DNA of 64,000 bases from Notolepis coatsorum (Eukaryota; Chordata; Actinopteri; Aulopiformes; Paralepididae). Under the pieces are notes generated by a model. That model saw only the letters and a program-made list of their open reading frames with translations, was not told the origin of the DNA and did no database searches. The translations under genes were made by a program, and so were the position numbers. The stretch is taken from positions 16,850,823-16,914,822 of the forward strand of contig OZ020591.1 of NCBI GenBank assembly GCA_963971535.1. The letters run 5' to 3'. Positions 43,641 through 54,022 of this stretch are shown here, one piece after another. Within the stretch, counting starts at the first letter, position 1. Each line of letters starts with the position of its first letter.

Positions 43641-44450
43641 GTCATTTTAAAAAATATATAGAATATTTAGAAGTGGTGGGCTCTGAGGGCCAAGCTAAAA
43701 GGACTTTGATCACCCCTGCCCACTTTGACAACCTAGGATGGCTTAGAGTAGACGACATAGTACAGCAACTTGCAATCGGCAAGGTACACTACACGACCAA
43801 GGTACCCATGTACATGTCAAAATACTTCCCAAAGGTCAGTGAATACCACGATCACAACACCAGAGAGAGCTCCACAAATCATGTTAAACCCAGATTCGGC
43901 TCAAACAAGGGACTAAACACGTTTCGCAATTATGCCACATCAATGTGGAACGCCCTACCCAAAGCTGTAAAGGAATGTGAATCACTACCCACTTTCAAAA
44001 ACACTCTCAAAGAACACCTACGGGAGACTGCAATTAGAAACTGGCCCCTGTAAATGTCCTAACACAACCCCCTCCAATGTACAGTAAATGACCAAGTATG
44101 GTTGTCAATATTCCAATGTACAGTTTTGCTTGTACAGTTGTACAGTGTCCCCCACCCACCCACCCCTCCCACCTACCCAACCTCCTCCAATGTACAGTTT
44201 CTACGTCAAATGTATATACTCTCTTTTCTGGACTCTTTTCATATCACAAACAGTACTGTATTTGCAAATCTGGTATGTCATAATTAAATGTATAGATGTA
44301 GCAGTACTGTCTATCTGTATGTCATGTATGTCATATATGTTGAATTGAAAATGGGGGACCCTGATGTAAACAAGACGAAAGTCTTTCTCTGGTCTGCATC
44401 CCCTTAACAATTATTGAGCTGTACTGTACTGTACTGTACTGTACCCATTC
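43640..44450 (+). pseudogene. LINE ORF2 end and 3' untranslated region
   Basis: The plus strand ends an open frame at 44053 with HNTRESSTNHVKPRFGSNKG, then FRNYATSMWNALPKAVKECE and LPTFKNTLKEHL, the typical C-terminus of a CR1/L2-like reverse transcriptase protein. The 3' untranslated part contains ccaatgtacagttttgcttg and ends in a ctgta repeat. The same 3' part occurs on the minus strand at 46490-46860 and 48415-48570. The copy is 5'-truncated. Confidence 0.65.
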
Positions 44451-44494
44451 TACAATCTGTTAATAACGTTTTCAATCAATCAATCAAGAAGAGA

Positions 44495-46328
44495 AAAGAA
44501 AGTCAAGTCAAGTCAATAGTTTTATTTGTCACGGCCTACAAGTATACAATGAAATGCGGGTGGTCTTGCCCGCAACGATGTGCAATACAGTAGTAACAAC
44601 ATATAATAGAATCCAATAAAACAACATTGTGCAATAAACAAGTAACATAGTAGGGCATATCGGTATTTGTACATAAGTTATTTACAGAGCATGAAGGACA
44701 TGCTAGGTCCTGTGGTAGTGCAATACACTGTTAGCTACGGATGAGGCACTGGGTCTTTCTGTACATTGCTATTTTATACAATCTCAGGTTATACTATGCT
44801 ATTTTTAAAGTGACCTTTCCTTAGTGGCCATAAGTGTGGGCGTGTGCAGCATGAGTGTGTGCTTACTCATGTTAAAGTGGCTGCTAGTGTGTGAGCGTGT
44901 ACAGTGTGTGTGTCGTGTGTGTGCTCATGTGTGCTTGTGTGTGGAGAGTTCAGTGTTCAAGGCTCTGATGGCCTGGGGGAAGAAGCTGAGCCAAAGTCTC
45001 TCTGTCCTAGTTGCTGGTGTTCGCAGGCGTCTGCCCGACCTCAGCAGCATGAACAGGCTGTTGTTGGGATGGTGTGGGTCTTTCATTATTCTGCAGGCTC
45101 TGGATTTGCACCTCTTGTTGTATAGAACCTGCAGGGGTGGTAGTGCAATACCCGTGGTACGCTCGGCTGAGCGCACCACTCTCTGTAGGGCCTTCTTGTC
45201 CTGTACCGTGCTGTTTCCATACCAGGCAGTGATGTTTCCAGTCAAGATGCTCTCTACAGCTCCGGAGTAGAAGGACTAGAGTATCTTCCCAGATACTCTG
45301 AACTTCCTTAACTGTCTCAGGTGGTAGAGGCGCTGCTTCGCCTTTTTTACGACTGAGTCTATGTGTGTTGACCATGTCAGATCCTCTGAGATGTGGACCC
45401 CCAGGTACTTAAAGCTGCTCACCCTGTCCACGGTAGCCCCGTTTATCCTCAGTGGTGTGTGTGTCTCCTGCTGTCCTCTCCTATAATCCACGATCAGCTC
45501 CTTGGTTTTACCAATGTTCAGGAGCAGGCTGTTGTCCTGGCACCAGCGTTCCAGTACCTCAACCTCCTCCCGGTAGGCCTTCTCGTTGTTGTCCGCGATC
45601 AGCCCCACCACCACCGTGTCGTCTGCAAACTTCACTATGGAGTTGGAGCTGAACTTGGCCACACAGTCGTGTGTGTATAGTGAGTACAGCAGGGGGCTCA
45701 GAACACAGCCCTGGGGGGACCCGATGCTCAGTGTGATGGTGTTGGAGGTCTGACCCCCCACCCTGACCGCCTGGGGCCTTTTGCTCAGAAAGTCCAGTAT
45801 CCAGGCGCTCAGAGCGGAGCTCAGACCCAGCTCGATCAGCTTGTCCACCAGTCTGGTGGGGACTATGGTGTTGAACGCTGAGCTGTAGTCAATGAACAAC
45901 AGTCTCACATAGCCCCCCTTCTGGCGGTCAAGGTGAGAGAGGGTGCTGTGCAGTACTTGGGAGACCGCATCGTCAGTGGACCTGTTTGGCCTGTATGCAA
46001 ATTGCATGGGGTCCATATCACTGGGGAGGGAGGCACAAATGTGATCCTTGACCAGCCTCTCGAAACATTTCATGGCCACAGAGGTGAGTGCCACCGGTCT
46101 GTAGTCATTGAGACATGTTGGGGAGGGTTTCTTTGGTACAGGGATGATGGTAGACATCTTGAAGCAGGCAGGGACCACTGACTCCGCCAGGGATAGATTA
46201 AATATGGCGGTGAACACAGGGGCTAGCTGGTTGGCACAGGACATCATGTCAGGATGTCTGGACATCACACACATCATGTTTAGATGGGGGGATGGCGCCA
46301 TCCTCAGGAAGAAAAAAAACATGCACAC
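44495..46328 (-). pseudogene. L2/CR1-like LINE, 5'-truncated, ORF2 with one internal stop
   Basis: The minus strand has a 350-codon frame (46328-45276) covering the reverse transcriptase: [79 protein letters not shown] and the catalytic FADDTVVVG. After TAG at 45276-45278 the same frame stays open to 44925 and carries the expected thumb and C-terminal sequence (SGAVESILTGNITAWYG, then LLRSGRRLRTPATR). So one nonsense change, probably CAG to TAG, is the main lesion. The 3' tail on the minus strand ends near 44495 in a gacttgacttgac-type repeat. The endonuclease is absent. Confidence 0.85.
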
Positions 46329-46489
46329 ACTTTGGAGCCAAGAATATAATATTAGAATAGTAAGCTTACTTTTACGTGAATGTCAATTTAAATTATAATA
46401 AGGGAAGGGAGGGGGTTGAAATGTGTTTTTGTCCTGTGTTACTGTCTGTGAATGAATTAATTAATGAAAATTGTATTTAACAGATTGCA

Positions 46490-46860
46490 GAATGGGTACA
46501 AATAATACAGTACGGCTCAATACACACAATTGTTAAGGGGATGCAGATCAGAGAAAGACGTTTGTCTTGTTTACATCAGGGTCCCCCATTTTCAATTCAT
46601 AGTGACATGTATGACATGCACAACATATATGACATCATTACATTTATGGCATAGGGACATACATGACATACAGGTATATAGTACTGTTACATTTGTGACA
46701 TATATGATATGCAAATATACAGTACTGTTACCCATAGATCCTGACAGAGAGTATATACAGGGGAGGGGACTGTACATTAGGAGGGGGTGGGTGGGTGGGA
46801 GAGAAATATACATACGGTGGGGAGAGAATATATACATTACATACGGTGGGGAGGGGACTG
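46490..46860 (-). repeat. LINE 3' untranslated fragment
   Basis: ttgttaaggggatgcagatc and catcagggtcccccattttc are reverse matches to 44340-44410, so this is the 3' end of the LINE family at 43640-44450 in opposite orientation. Confidence 0.65.
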
Positions 46861-46878
46861 TCTATTAGGTGGGGGTGG

Positions 46879-47135
46879 GGCTGTATGTATGTATGTATGT
46901 ATGTATGTATGTATGTATGTATGTATGTATGTATGTATGTATGTATGTATGTATGTATGTATGTATGTATGTATGTATGTATGTATGTATGTATGTATGT
47001 ATGTATGTATGTATGTATGTATGTATGTATGTATGTATGTATGTATGTATGTATGTATGTATGTATGTATGTATGTATGTATGTATGTATGTATGTATGT
47101 ATGTATGTGTATGTATGTATATTGTACTCCTGTTG
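46879..47135. repeat. (GTAT)n tetranucleotide microsatellite, about 250 bp
   Basis: About 60 nearly perfect units. Frames reading VCMY or THTYI across it are artefacts. Confidence 0.98.
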
Positions 47136-47640
47136 GGGCCTCTTGGACCAGATCAATGTTTTATCTGGCTAAATAAAGTAAATAAATAAATAAGAAACTG
47201 ATGATTTTGTCCTGTTAACTTTGAATTTTCTATGGGGATTGCTCAGATCCCTCTCATGGACCTGGACCTCACTTTGAGAACCTATAATCTAGTTCTTCAG
47301 TATTCGTCTCTAATTACTCTAAAATTGCGCATTTCAAAAAAAGAAAAAAAAGACATAGAAGATTTACACAGACATAGTTAGCCAAAGGCCTGTTTGAACA
47401 ACACAGTCTTTAGCTGCTTTTTAAAAGTGTTTACCAAGACCACACCGATATATCCTAGTTCCCACTTCAATGGAATGCATTTAGAGAGAAGAAAGAATAT
47501 TCTCCAAAATGTATTTTTGTTAGTTATAATTATAAATAGTGATTTTGTGTAAACCTCCCATTTAGTGTACCTCTCGCAATTACAATGACTGCGCTTCGAG
47601 CGCCCTCTACTGGCAGCATTAGAGTTGGTCCTCTCCTTTA
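47136..47640. other. Non-coding; nothing recognised
   Basis: Contains a short aaataaataaa tail just after the microsatellite, perhaps another LINE 3' end. No gene. Confidence 0.4.
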
Positions 47641-48133
47641 TACAATAGGGTCCAGCTGCAGCCTCGGAGATTGTTCCAGATTGAGCAACTTCCGCCCGGT
47701 CCCACGACATTTCTCCCGGGACAGGACAATGTGCGCTGATTGGTGGAAAGTACGGAAGTATCTCGAAGTACGTCTGACGTATCTCGAAGTACGTCTGACG
47801 TATCTCTACGTTAGCGAACGTTAATTGAACGTCAAAAGCAGATGTATATCAGTTATTTTGCCCTACAATAAATATAGTATGTATATCAGTTATTTTGCCC
47901 TACAATAAATATAGTTGGAATATATAATCTATAGTCTAAATCTAATCCTAAATTATCTAATTATCACGGTTGTGTTTGGATATAGAGAGATGGAGAGAGA
48001 GGGAGGAAGCGCTGCCTGGCAGGAACCATGACACTAATAATCTAAATGCTAAACGCATGAACTGGACACCCTGTGCAAAGTGACTGTTTATGTCTTTTTG
48101 TTAGATTTTCTATGTCAGTAATGCATATGTAGC

Positions 48134-48631
48134 ATGCTCACTAATAAGCACGATGCTACAGTAGCCACTGTACAAGTGAGGAGGAGCAAGATTATATCGG
48201 TGGCCTGTCCCCAGTGTGCAGTAGTCATCAACAAGAAGAATCTGAAACGTCACATGGAAAGAAAACACTCTGAACCAGGTTCCATGGAAGTTACTTCACA
48301 TCTGCGAAGTGAATGTTTGGATTCTGACAACAGTGTCTATGCTGTTGTTAAAAGAATGCATGGTGCAAGTGTGCCATTGCATGTACAACAGAAGATGCAT
48401 GGCCATGAACAAACATTTATGACATACCAGATTTGCAAATACAGTATTGTTTGTTGTGATACAAAAAGAGTCCAGAAAAGACTGGACAACTGTACAAGCA
48501 AAACTGTACATTGGAATATTGACAAAACCATACTTGGTCATTTACTGTACATTGGAGGGGGTTGGGTTACAACACAGGAGCAGAGTATAAACAACAGTAC
48601 AGGAATGAGAAACAGTCTAAATGGGTTTTAA
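48134..48631 (+). CDS. Small frame with one C2H2 zinc finger, element-associated, unknown function
   Basis: The frame starts MLTNKHDATVATVQVRRSK and contains VACPQCAVVINKKNLKRHME followed by RKH: a C-X2-C...H-X4-H finger at about residues 24-45. A short segment follows (SECLDSDNSVYAVVKRMHGA and SVPLHVQQK) of the kind I associate with zinc-finger-bearing transposon proteins, although I cannot name the family. From about 48415 the sequence is a LINE 3' fragment in reverse, so only the first 93 codons are original and the rest of the frame is fortuitous. It lies between the inverted arms at 47648-48893. It is probably a truncated transposon gene, not a host gene. Confidence 0.4.
   Translation: MLTNKHDATVATVQVRRSKIISVACPQCAVVINKKNLKRHMERKHSEPGSMEVTSHLRSECLDSDNSVYAVVKRMHGASVPLHVQQKMHGHEQTFMTYQICKYSIVCCDTKRVQKRLDNCTSKTVHWNIDKTILGHLLYIGGGWVTTQEQSINNSTGMRNSLNGF
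48415..48570 (-). repeat. LINE 3' untranslated fragment inserted in the frame
   Basis: gcaaaactgtacattggaat and cttggtcatttactgtacat match 44060-44180 in reverse. It interrupts the small zinc-finger frame. Confidence 0.65.
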
Positions 48632-49086
48632 CATTTTAGTTTATTTCATGCGGATATGATCTGTAATACCTGATCGGTACAATATCTACTAACATGATCA
48701 ATACAAGCCCCCCCCCCCTCTCGTCAGCGCAGACGTATTTGCTTTTGACGTTCAACGTCAGACGTACTTCGAGATACTTCCGTACTTTCCGCCAATCAGC
48801 GCACATTGTCCTGTCCCGGGAGAAATGTCGTAGGACCGGGTGGAAGTTGCTCAATCTGGAACAATCTCCGAGGCTGCAGCTGGACCCTACTCCCTTTATA
48901 GAGCTTTGAGGCGTGACGCAGTCCCCGCGCCAGCGGAAATGACGTCAGGCACGCGCTCTTTGTGTACTGCAGCTTCACCTCGTTTTTTATGGCTAATAAG
49001 CTAATGCTAATTGATCATATCTAGAACTATGGCCAATAAGCTAATAATGCTAATCTAATCTAGAACTATAATGCAGAGATCGTGTA

Positions 49087-49254
49087 ATGAATGGACTAAC
49101 TGCAGCTGCAGAAGATATATTTGAAGTATTTGAACGGACTAAGGTGGAGCACCGTGGAGGAGGATGAACTAGAGTAGAGACTGATCGCCAGATTCTTCGC
49201 CGTGAAACAACTGAATGTTTTGATGCTGAAACTGAGATGAAGAAACACAAAGCA
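49087..49254 (+). pseudogene. Relic N-terminal exon of a fish zinc-finger gene
   Basis: From an ATG at 49087 the frame reads MNGLTAAAEDIFEVFERTKV, which resembles the short helical N-terminal exon of many fish zinc-finger proteins (LTAAAEEIFGVFE type). A TGA at 49165-49167 breaks it, and the same frame then continues TRVETDRQILRRE and ends at a plausible donor (gcag/gtttgt) near 49255. No ORF downstream continues it on this strand before the Gypsy element. It is most likely a pseudogene exon of a zinc-finger cluster. Confidence 0.55.
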
Positions 49255-49496
49255 GGTTTGTTAAATCAGAAGGTCCTTTGAACTTTAATGTCACCCTCTT
49301 GATCAACAGGCTCCCATTTGAGATTACGACATTGCACAATTGAATGTTTTATTAGGCATTACTAGCTGCTTGCAGTCGTTTCATAACCAGGCGGGGCCTT
49401 GTGTGCTGCAGACGCCATCATTGTACCCCAATGCTGCTGCATTGTTTCTGTCTTTATTACCTAACAGGCTGAACATAAATACACCACCAGTTTCAG

Positions 49497-49673
49497 ACTC
49501 TTAGTGTCTAGCAGAAAGAACTGAATGTCCACACAATGACATTATAGCTCAAGGTTTGTTTACTTCCATTTGGGGGTTGCATACATGAACTGACAGGTAC
49601 CGTATCTGACGTCATTATCAAGAGTCTGGGCTAAACCAACTTATGGGTGAAACCATTACGTCAGGATACCACA
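49497..49673 (-). repeat. Gypsy 3' LTR, missing its final 24 bp
   Basis: The minus strand starts tgtggtatcctgacgtaatg after the polypurine tract aaagaagggaaa and ends ...acactaagagt, then flanking DNA. The other copy continues for 24 more bases. Confidence 0.8.
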
Positions 49674-49802
49674 TTTCCCTTCTTTCAAAATAAGTGCATT
49701 TAATTATCACCATATAACACCATAAGTGCAAATCACATCTATCACAAACCAAAAAAAAAAAAAATCTTTTCTTTTCTTTTAACAACATCAGTGTAATAAT
49801 AG

Positions 49803-51299
49803 TCACAGGTCTAGAATGTCTCTCGGCTTAACTAAGCGGCCTGACCTGGTAGTAATGCCTTGTGGTGGCACAGTTGGGGAATTTTCAACAGTCTGCTGTA
49901 CAGTCTCAGTGGCCTGAGGCTCGACCTGTTGACCATCCGTTGCCACTCCGTGACGTGTATCTCCCTCGGTGGTCTGTAGGAGGTGACGCCGATTGCGCCG
50001 GAGCGTGTGGCCCTCATCCGTGATGATGTTGTAGGATCGCTGGGTCCCTGCTGGTCCGACGACTGTGGCGGGTTTCCACGACCCTGTTGGTTGCTGGAAG
50101 CGGATCGTGGCTCCTACTGGCAGTGCAGGCTGTGGTTTGGCATTTCTGTCGTAGTATTGCCTTTGACGTTTTTGGCACAGTTCTCGTCTGCCTAGAACTG
50201 CACTGCGACAGGCAAGTTCTGGTCGCAGCTGTTTCTCAGTGGTTGGAAGGATTGAGCGCAAACATCGGCTCATCAGCAGCTGTGCTGGTGACTTGAATCC
50301 GTCCACTGGTGTGTTTCGGTATTCCAACAGGCTGAGATATGGATCTGACCTCTGTGCATGTGCTTTGTCCATGATGGCTTTAGCTGTTTGCACAGTTTTC
50401 TCAGCCAGCCCGTTGCTCTGCGGGTACAGGGGGCTGCTTGTGATGTGCTCAAAATCCCATGTATTCGCAAAGTTCTTGAACTCTTGCGAGCTATAGCACG
50501 GTCCATTGTCGCTGAGCAATTTCTCACAAATCCCGAACCTGGAAAACATGGCCTTGAGTTTCTGAATCACAGCGGTGGATGTGAGGCTAGTGATTTTTTC
50601 TACCTCGAAATACCTACTATAATAGTCAACTGCAACTATATAGTCAGTGTTGTTCCATTTGAACAGATCAGTGGCTATCACCTGCCAAGGTCGCTCTGGA
50701 ATGGGGTGTGACAGCATTGGCTCTTTGGGGATGGAGTTGCGTCGTTCGAGGCAAATGCTACAAGATCCAACTAGTGTCTCTATTTGTTTGCACATCCCTG
50801 GCCAGAATAGAACATCTCTTGCACGCTGCTTACACTTCTCCATGCCGAAGTGGCCTGTGTGTATGCGTGACAGCATGTCACCTCTGAGTGAGTGTGGCAC
50901 AATGATTTTCTCACCTTTAAGCAGAATGCCATTCGATTCTGTTATTTCATCCCGGTGGTTCCAATATTCAGTGATGGCAGAGGGGCATTGTCTTGCAGTG
51001 TCTGGCCACCCTGATTGGATGATCTTCTTCAAGGCTGAGAGCTGCTTGTCTTTGGCTGTAGCAGTTCTGATGTCTTCCATTTTCCGGTCGCTCACAGGCG
51101 CACTGCTTACAACTGAGTGTATTTGCGAGTCCATGCCCTCACTCAGTGAGTCATCACAGCACGCTAGCGGCTTCCTAGATAGTGTGTCTGCCACTGGAAT
51201 CTGCTTTCCAGGCTTATGAACAATGTTAATGCTATATCTTTGCAACTGAAGTATCATGCGTTGGAGCCTCGGCGGTGCAGCTGCAAGGGGTTTGCGCAT
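49803..51299 (-). CDS. Gypsy pol, downstream part: RNase H end, integrase
   Basis: This 498-codon frame starts just beyond the hAT insertion and is the continuation of the pol frame at 52319-54022. The first residues (RLQRMILQLQRYSINIVHKP) and a VADTLSR motif complete the RNase H domain. The integrase follows with an H-X-H (HTGHFGMEKC) and C-X2-C (CSICLER) zinc module near residues 145-185, then the catalytic core with acidic residues in ATDLFKW, LLSDNGPCYSS and PQSNGLAEKT. The C-terminus is basic and ends KPRDILDL. The ATG used is internal to the original frame. The integrase itself looks intact, but as the insertion splits pol the element is unlikely to move by itself. Confidence 0.88.
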   Translation of the reverse strand: MRKPLAAAPPRLQRMILQLQRYSINIVHKPGKQIPVADTLSRKPLACCDDSLSEGMDSQIHSVVSSAPVSDRKMEDIRTATAKDKQLSALKKIIQSGWPDTARQCPSAITEYWNHRDEITESNGILLKGEKIIVPHSLRGDMLSRIHTGHFGMEKCKQRARDVLFWPGMCKQIETLVGSCSICLERRNSIPKEPMLSHPIPERPWQVIATDLFKWNNTDYIVAVDYYSRYFEVEKITSLTSTAVIQKLKAMFSRFGICEKLLSDNGPCYSSQEFKNFANTWDFEHITSSPLYPQSNGLAEKTVQTAKAIMDKAHAQRSDPYLSLLEYRNTPVDGFKSPAQLLMSRCLRSILPTTEKQLRPELACRSAVLGRRELCQKRQRQYYDRNAKPQPALPVGATIRFQQPTGSWKPATVVGPAGTQRSYNIITDEGHTLRRNRRHLLQTTEGDTRHGVATDGQQVEPQATETVQQTVENSPTVPPQGITTRSGRLVKPRDILDL

Positions 51300-51321
51300 T
51301 ATTGTCTCCAGTGGCTTGTGG

Positions 51322-52341
51322 TAGGGGTGGACGGTATAAACGGTATACGGTATAAACGGTATGAATTTGCTCTACGGTATGGATTTTGAGTATACCGTGT
51401 AACCGGTAGTGCAGCTCTAAAATAGCAATGACGTCATGTAACCACAGCGCGACTATTTCACTCGCATTTGCCCCTAAAAATAGATAGAATTAGTCATAGA
51501 TAATAGATATGTGTGCGAACTGGAAAAAGTTATTTAGGAGGCTTCGCGCAGTGGGCGTGCCAGCCCCTACCGCACGCATGTAAACACGGGTCTAGTAGTC
51601 TAGTGGGACGGGACACGGGAGCTGTCGGCGTCTCCCTGAGCTAACGTTAGCTTAGCTACCGTTACAAAATGACCCAGTCAACTATTCACTTTTAGTTTAA
51701 TACATGATGGGGCATTGTCTAACCGAACGGTATCTAGTCGGCCAGCTACCGATAGCTCCTGACATCAACAAACGCTCCACAAAGTCTAGTACTAGAGACG
51801 TGTATGCTACCTGTTAGCTCACGTTAACGCAAATTAGTTCACCGTTCAAAACGAAATGTCCCATTGAACTAAATAATTCACAGAGGCGTTGTATTAACGT
51901 TATATATGCAGTAGCTACAGATAGCTCATGATATCAATGTCTTATAACACTGATTCGATGCGTATTCGAGCTGAGGGCTTGCTAACGTTATAATACCAAT
52001 ACAATAGGGTCCAGGTGCAGCGCCGGAGAATCCTGGCCGTAGCTCTGCTCGAGGCTACTAGAGTATAGGTCCAGGTGCAGCTCAGGAGAATCCTGGCCGT
52101 AGCTGGAGGCTACTAGAGTACACACAGACAGTGGAGCTTGTTGCGTGGTGGCGATGTCTCGCAGATAATACCAGTACAAGTCTAATTATATAATATATAT
52201 ATTTTATAAAAAAAAAAAAAAAAAAATTATATAATTTTTTTTTTTTTTTATCAAAAACAATGATACCGTGATATATACCGTTACCGTCTATGCTTCAAAT
52301 TATACCGTGATATAAATTTTAGACCATACCGTCCACCCCTA
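51322..52341. mobile_element. Non-autonomous hAT element inside Gypsy pol
   Basis: Ends are taggggtggacggtat and, inverted, ataccgtccaccccta, 16 bp and perfect. The 8-bp duplication gcttgtgg lies at 51314-51321 and 52342-52349. Subterminal acggtataaacggtat repeats occur at both ends. A tandem duplication (about 60 bp, around ccaggtgcagc and gagaatcctggccgtagct) lies at 52007-52121. There is no transposase frame. It is younger than the Gypsy insertion. Confidence 0.93.
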
Positions 52342-54022
52342 GCTTGTGGTCTGACTCGACGATCACCTGGCGTCCGTACAGGTATTGGTGGAATCGCTTA
52401 CATCCAAAGAGCACGGCGTACAGCTCCTTTTCGATCTGAGCATAATTGACTTCAGTCTCATTCAGTGCTCTGGACGCGTATGCGACTGGTTTCTCTTGCT
52501 GCAGTAGGACTGCTCCCAATCCATATTTGGAGGCATCAACCTGCAGTTTCACATCCTTTGTGTGGTCAAAGTAGGCAAGTACTGGACCTGGCTCTTGTGT
52601 TAAAATGCTTTTCACTTGCTGGAAAGCAACATCATGGTTCGAGTCCCATACAAATTCACTGCTCTCTTTCAACAGTTGACGGAGCGGGGCCGTTGCCTCT
52701 GAGAGTCTGGGGGCAAATTTTGACAAGTACGTGATCATGCCCAATATTGTCTCCAGCTCTGCTTTACTCTGTGGCGCGGCCATGTCCTTGATCGCCGAAA
52801 CCTTGTTGGGGTCAGGTCTGACACCTTCTCGTGTCAGTGTGTGTCCAAAGTAGTTCACCTCTGTCACACAGATGGTGCTCTTGTCTTTGTTCAGTTTTAT
52901 TCCTATCTGTCTGGTTCTCTCCAGCATGCCACGCAGGTTGGCATCGTGCTCCTCTTTCGTGCGGCCATACACAATGATGTCATCGACAATGGCGGCGACG
53001 CCCGGGAGTCCCTCGTAGGCCTCATCCACTCGTCTCTGAAACTCATCTTGTGCAGATATGATTCCGAATGGGAGTCTATTGAACCTATATCTGCCATAGA
53101 TGGTGTTGAACGTGGTGAGAACGGATGACTCATGGCTGAGTTTTATATTCCAGTACCCAGACCTGGCGTCTAGCACACTGAAATACTGTGCACCCGCTAA
53201 TTTTGGGGTAATGTCATCTAGAACAGGGAGCGGGTAGTAGGGTCTCAGGATGGCTTTGTTCAGGGGGCGGGGATCTAGACAAATCCTAAGCTTTTTCCTT
53301 TTGGGTTTTTCTACAACCACCAGTGCATTGACCCAGTCTGTTGGCTCAGTGACCTTCTGGATTATGTCCATTTTCTCCATTTCATCCAGCTCACTTTTGA
53401 GCCGACTACGTAGGGCGTATGGTATGCGGCGAGGTGGGCACACCACTGGTGTTACGTCAGGTCTGAGGTGAATGGTACACTCACCGGGAAACAGTCCAAT
53501 GCCTTCAAACACATCTGCATATTCATCCATGATGTTCATGTGTGGTTTGGGCTGTGCATTGACTGTATGGATTATTTTGACCAAATTCAGGTCTATACAT
53601 GCTCTCATGCCCAACACAGGTGGAGCATGGGCATCAATTATATCAAAGTCAAGCATGACTGTCTTCTCTTTATATCTGCATGTTAGCCTGCAGGCCCCTT
53701 TTACAGTAAGCACATGCCCACCATAGCCTGAGAGCTTGCTGGCCTGCGGGCTTAATACTACATTTCCAAATAGCTCATGGAATGTGTTGGCTGGTATCAC
53801 ATTAGCCTGAGCACCTGTGTCAATTTTAAATTTGAGCTTGTGCCTCTGTTTTCCAATTTGTAATTCTGCAAAGGCTTGTTCTTTGTCTGTGTTTGCATGC
53901 TGTTTTGTTATAGTGTCAATGTACAGTTCATCATCATCACTTTGCTGCTCACCAGTGTCAGATATAGCAGCATCCTCTTTGCCTGTGGCTTGATCTGACG
54001 TCGCTGTGGTGCTGACCTGCAC
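52319..54022 (-). CDS. Gypsy pol, upstream part: protease, reverse transcriptase, RNase H start
   Basis: The 567-codon frame overlaps the end of gag by 115 bp in another frame, as for frameshifted gag-pol. A retroviral-type protease shows FKIDTGAQANVI near residue 65. The reverse transcriptase includes VEKPKRKKLRICLDPRPLNK, YFSVLDARSGYW, RYRFNRLPFGI and the catalytic AIVDDIIVYG near residue 345. The connection and RNase H start (LQVDASKYGLGAVLL, then YAQIEKELYAVLFGCKRFHQ) follow. The last codons (from about LGVDGMV) are hAT sequence: the true frame is cut at IVESDHK by the insertion. Domains up to the break look intact. Confidence 0.9.
   Translation of the reverse strand: MQVSTTATSDQATGKEDAAISDTGEQQSDDDELYIDTITKQHANTDKEQAFAELQIGKQRHKLKFKIDTGAQANVIPANTFHELFGNVVLSPQASKLSGYGGHVLTVKGACRLTCRYKEKTVMLDFDIIDAHAPPVLGMRACIDLNLVKIIHTVNAQPKPHMNIMDEYADVFEGIGLFPGECTIHLRPDVTPVVCPPRRIPYALRSRLKSELDEMEKMDIIQKVTEPTDWVNALVVVEKPKRKKLRICLDPRPLNKAILRPYYPLPVLDDITPKLAGAQYFSVLDARSGYWNIKLSHESSVLTTFNTIYGRYRFNRLPFGIISAQDEFQRRVDEAYEGLPGVAAIVDDIIVYGRTKEEHDANLRGMLERTRQIGIKLNKDKSTICVTEVNYFGHTLTREGVRPDPNKVSAIKDMAAPQSKAELETILGMITYLSKFAPRLSEATAPLRQLLKESSEFVWDSNHDVAFQQVKSILTQEPGPVLAYFDHTKDVKLQVDASKYGLGAVLLQQEKPVAYASRALNETEVNYAQIEKELYAVLFGCKRFHQYLYGRQVIVESDHKLGVDGMV

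Larger units (their letters stand above)
47648..48893. mobile_element. Foldback unit with long inverted arms and an internal C2H2 frame
   Basis: About 165-190 bp at 47648-47838 is inverted at 48731-48893: both arms share gggtccagctgcagcctcgg, ttctcccgggacaggacaat and gaagtatctcgaagtacgtc. The left arm has an extra copy of the cgtacttcgag-type unit. The middle holds a short zinc-finger frame and a LINE 3' fragment. Outer boundaries and a target duplication were not resolved. Confidence 0.6.

Noticed and set aside
46728..47189. Frames reading VCMY or THTYI repeats
   Set aside because: (GTAT)n microsatellite.
49983..51219. Plus-strand frames across the Gypsy pol region
   Set aside because: They are antisense to a clear pol gene with integrase motifs.
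53468..53726. Plus-strand frames opposite the Gypsy protease region
   Set aside because: Antisense shadows of pol; no features.
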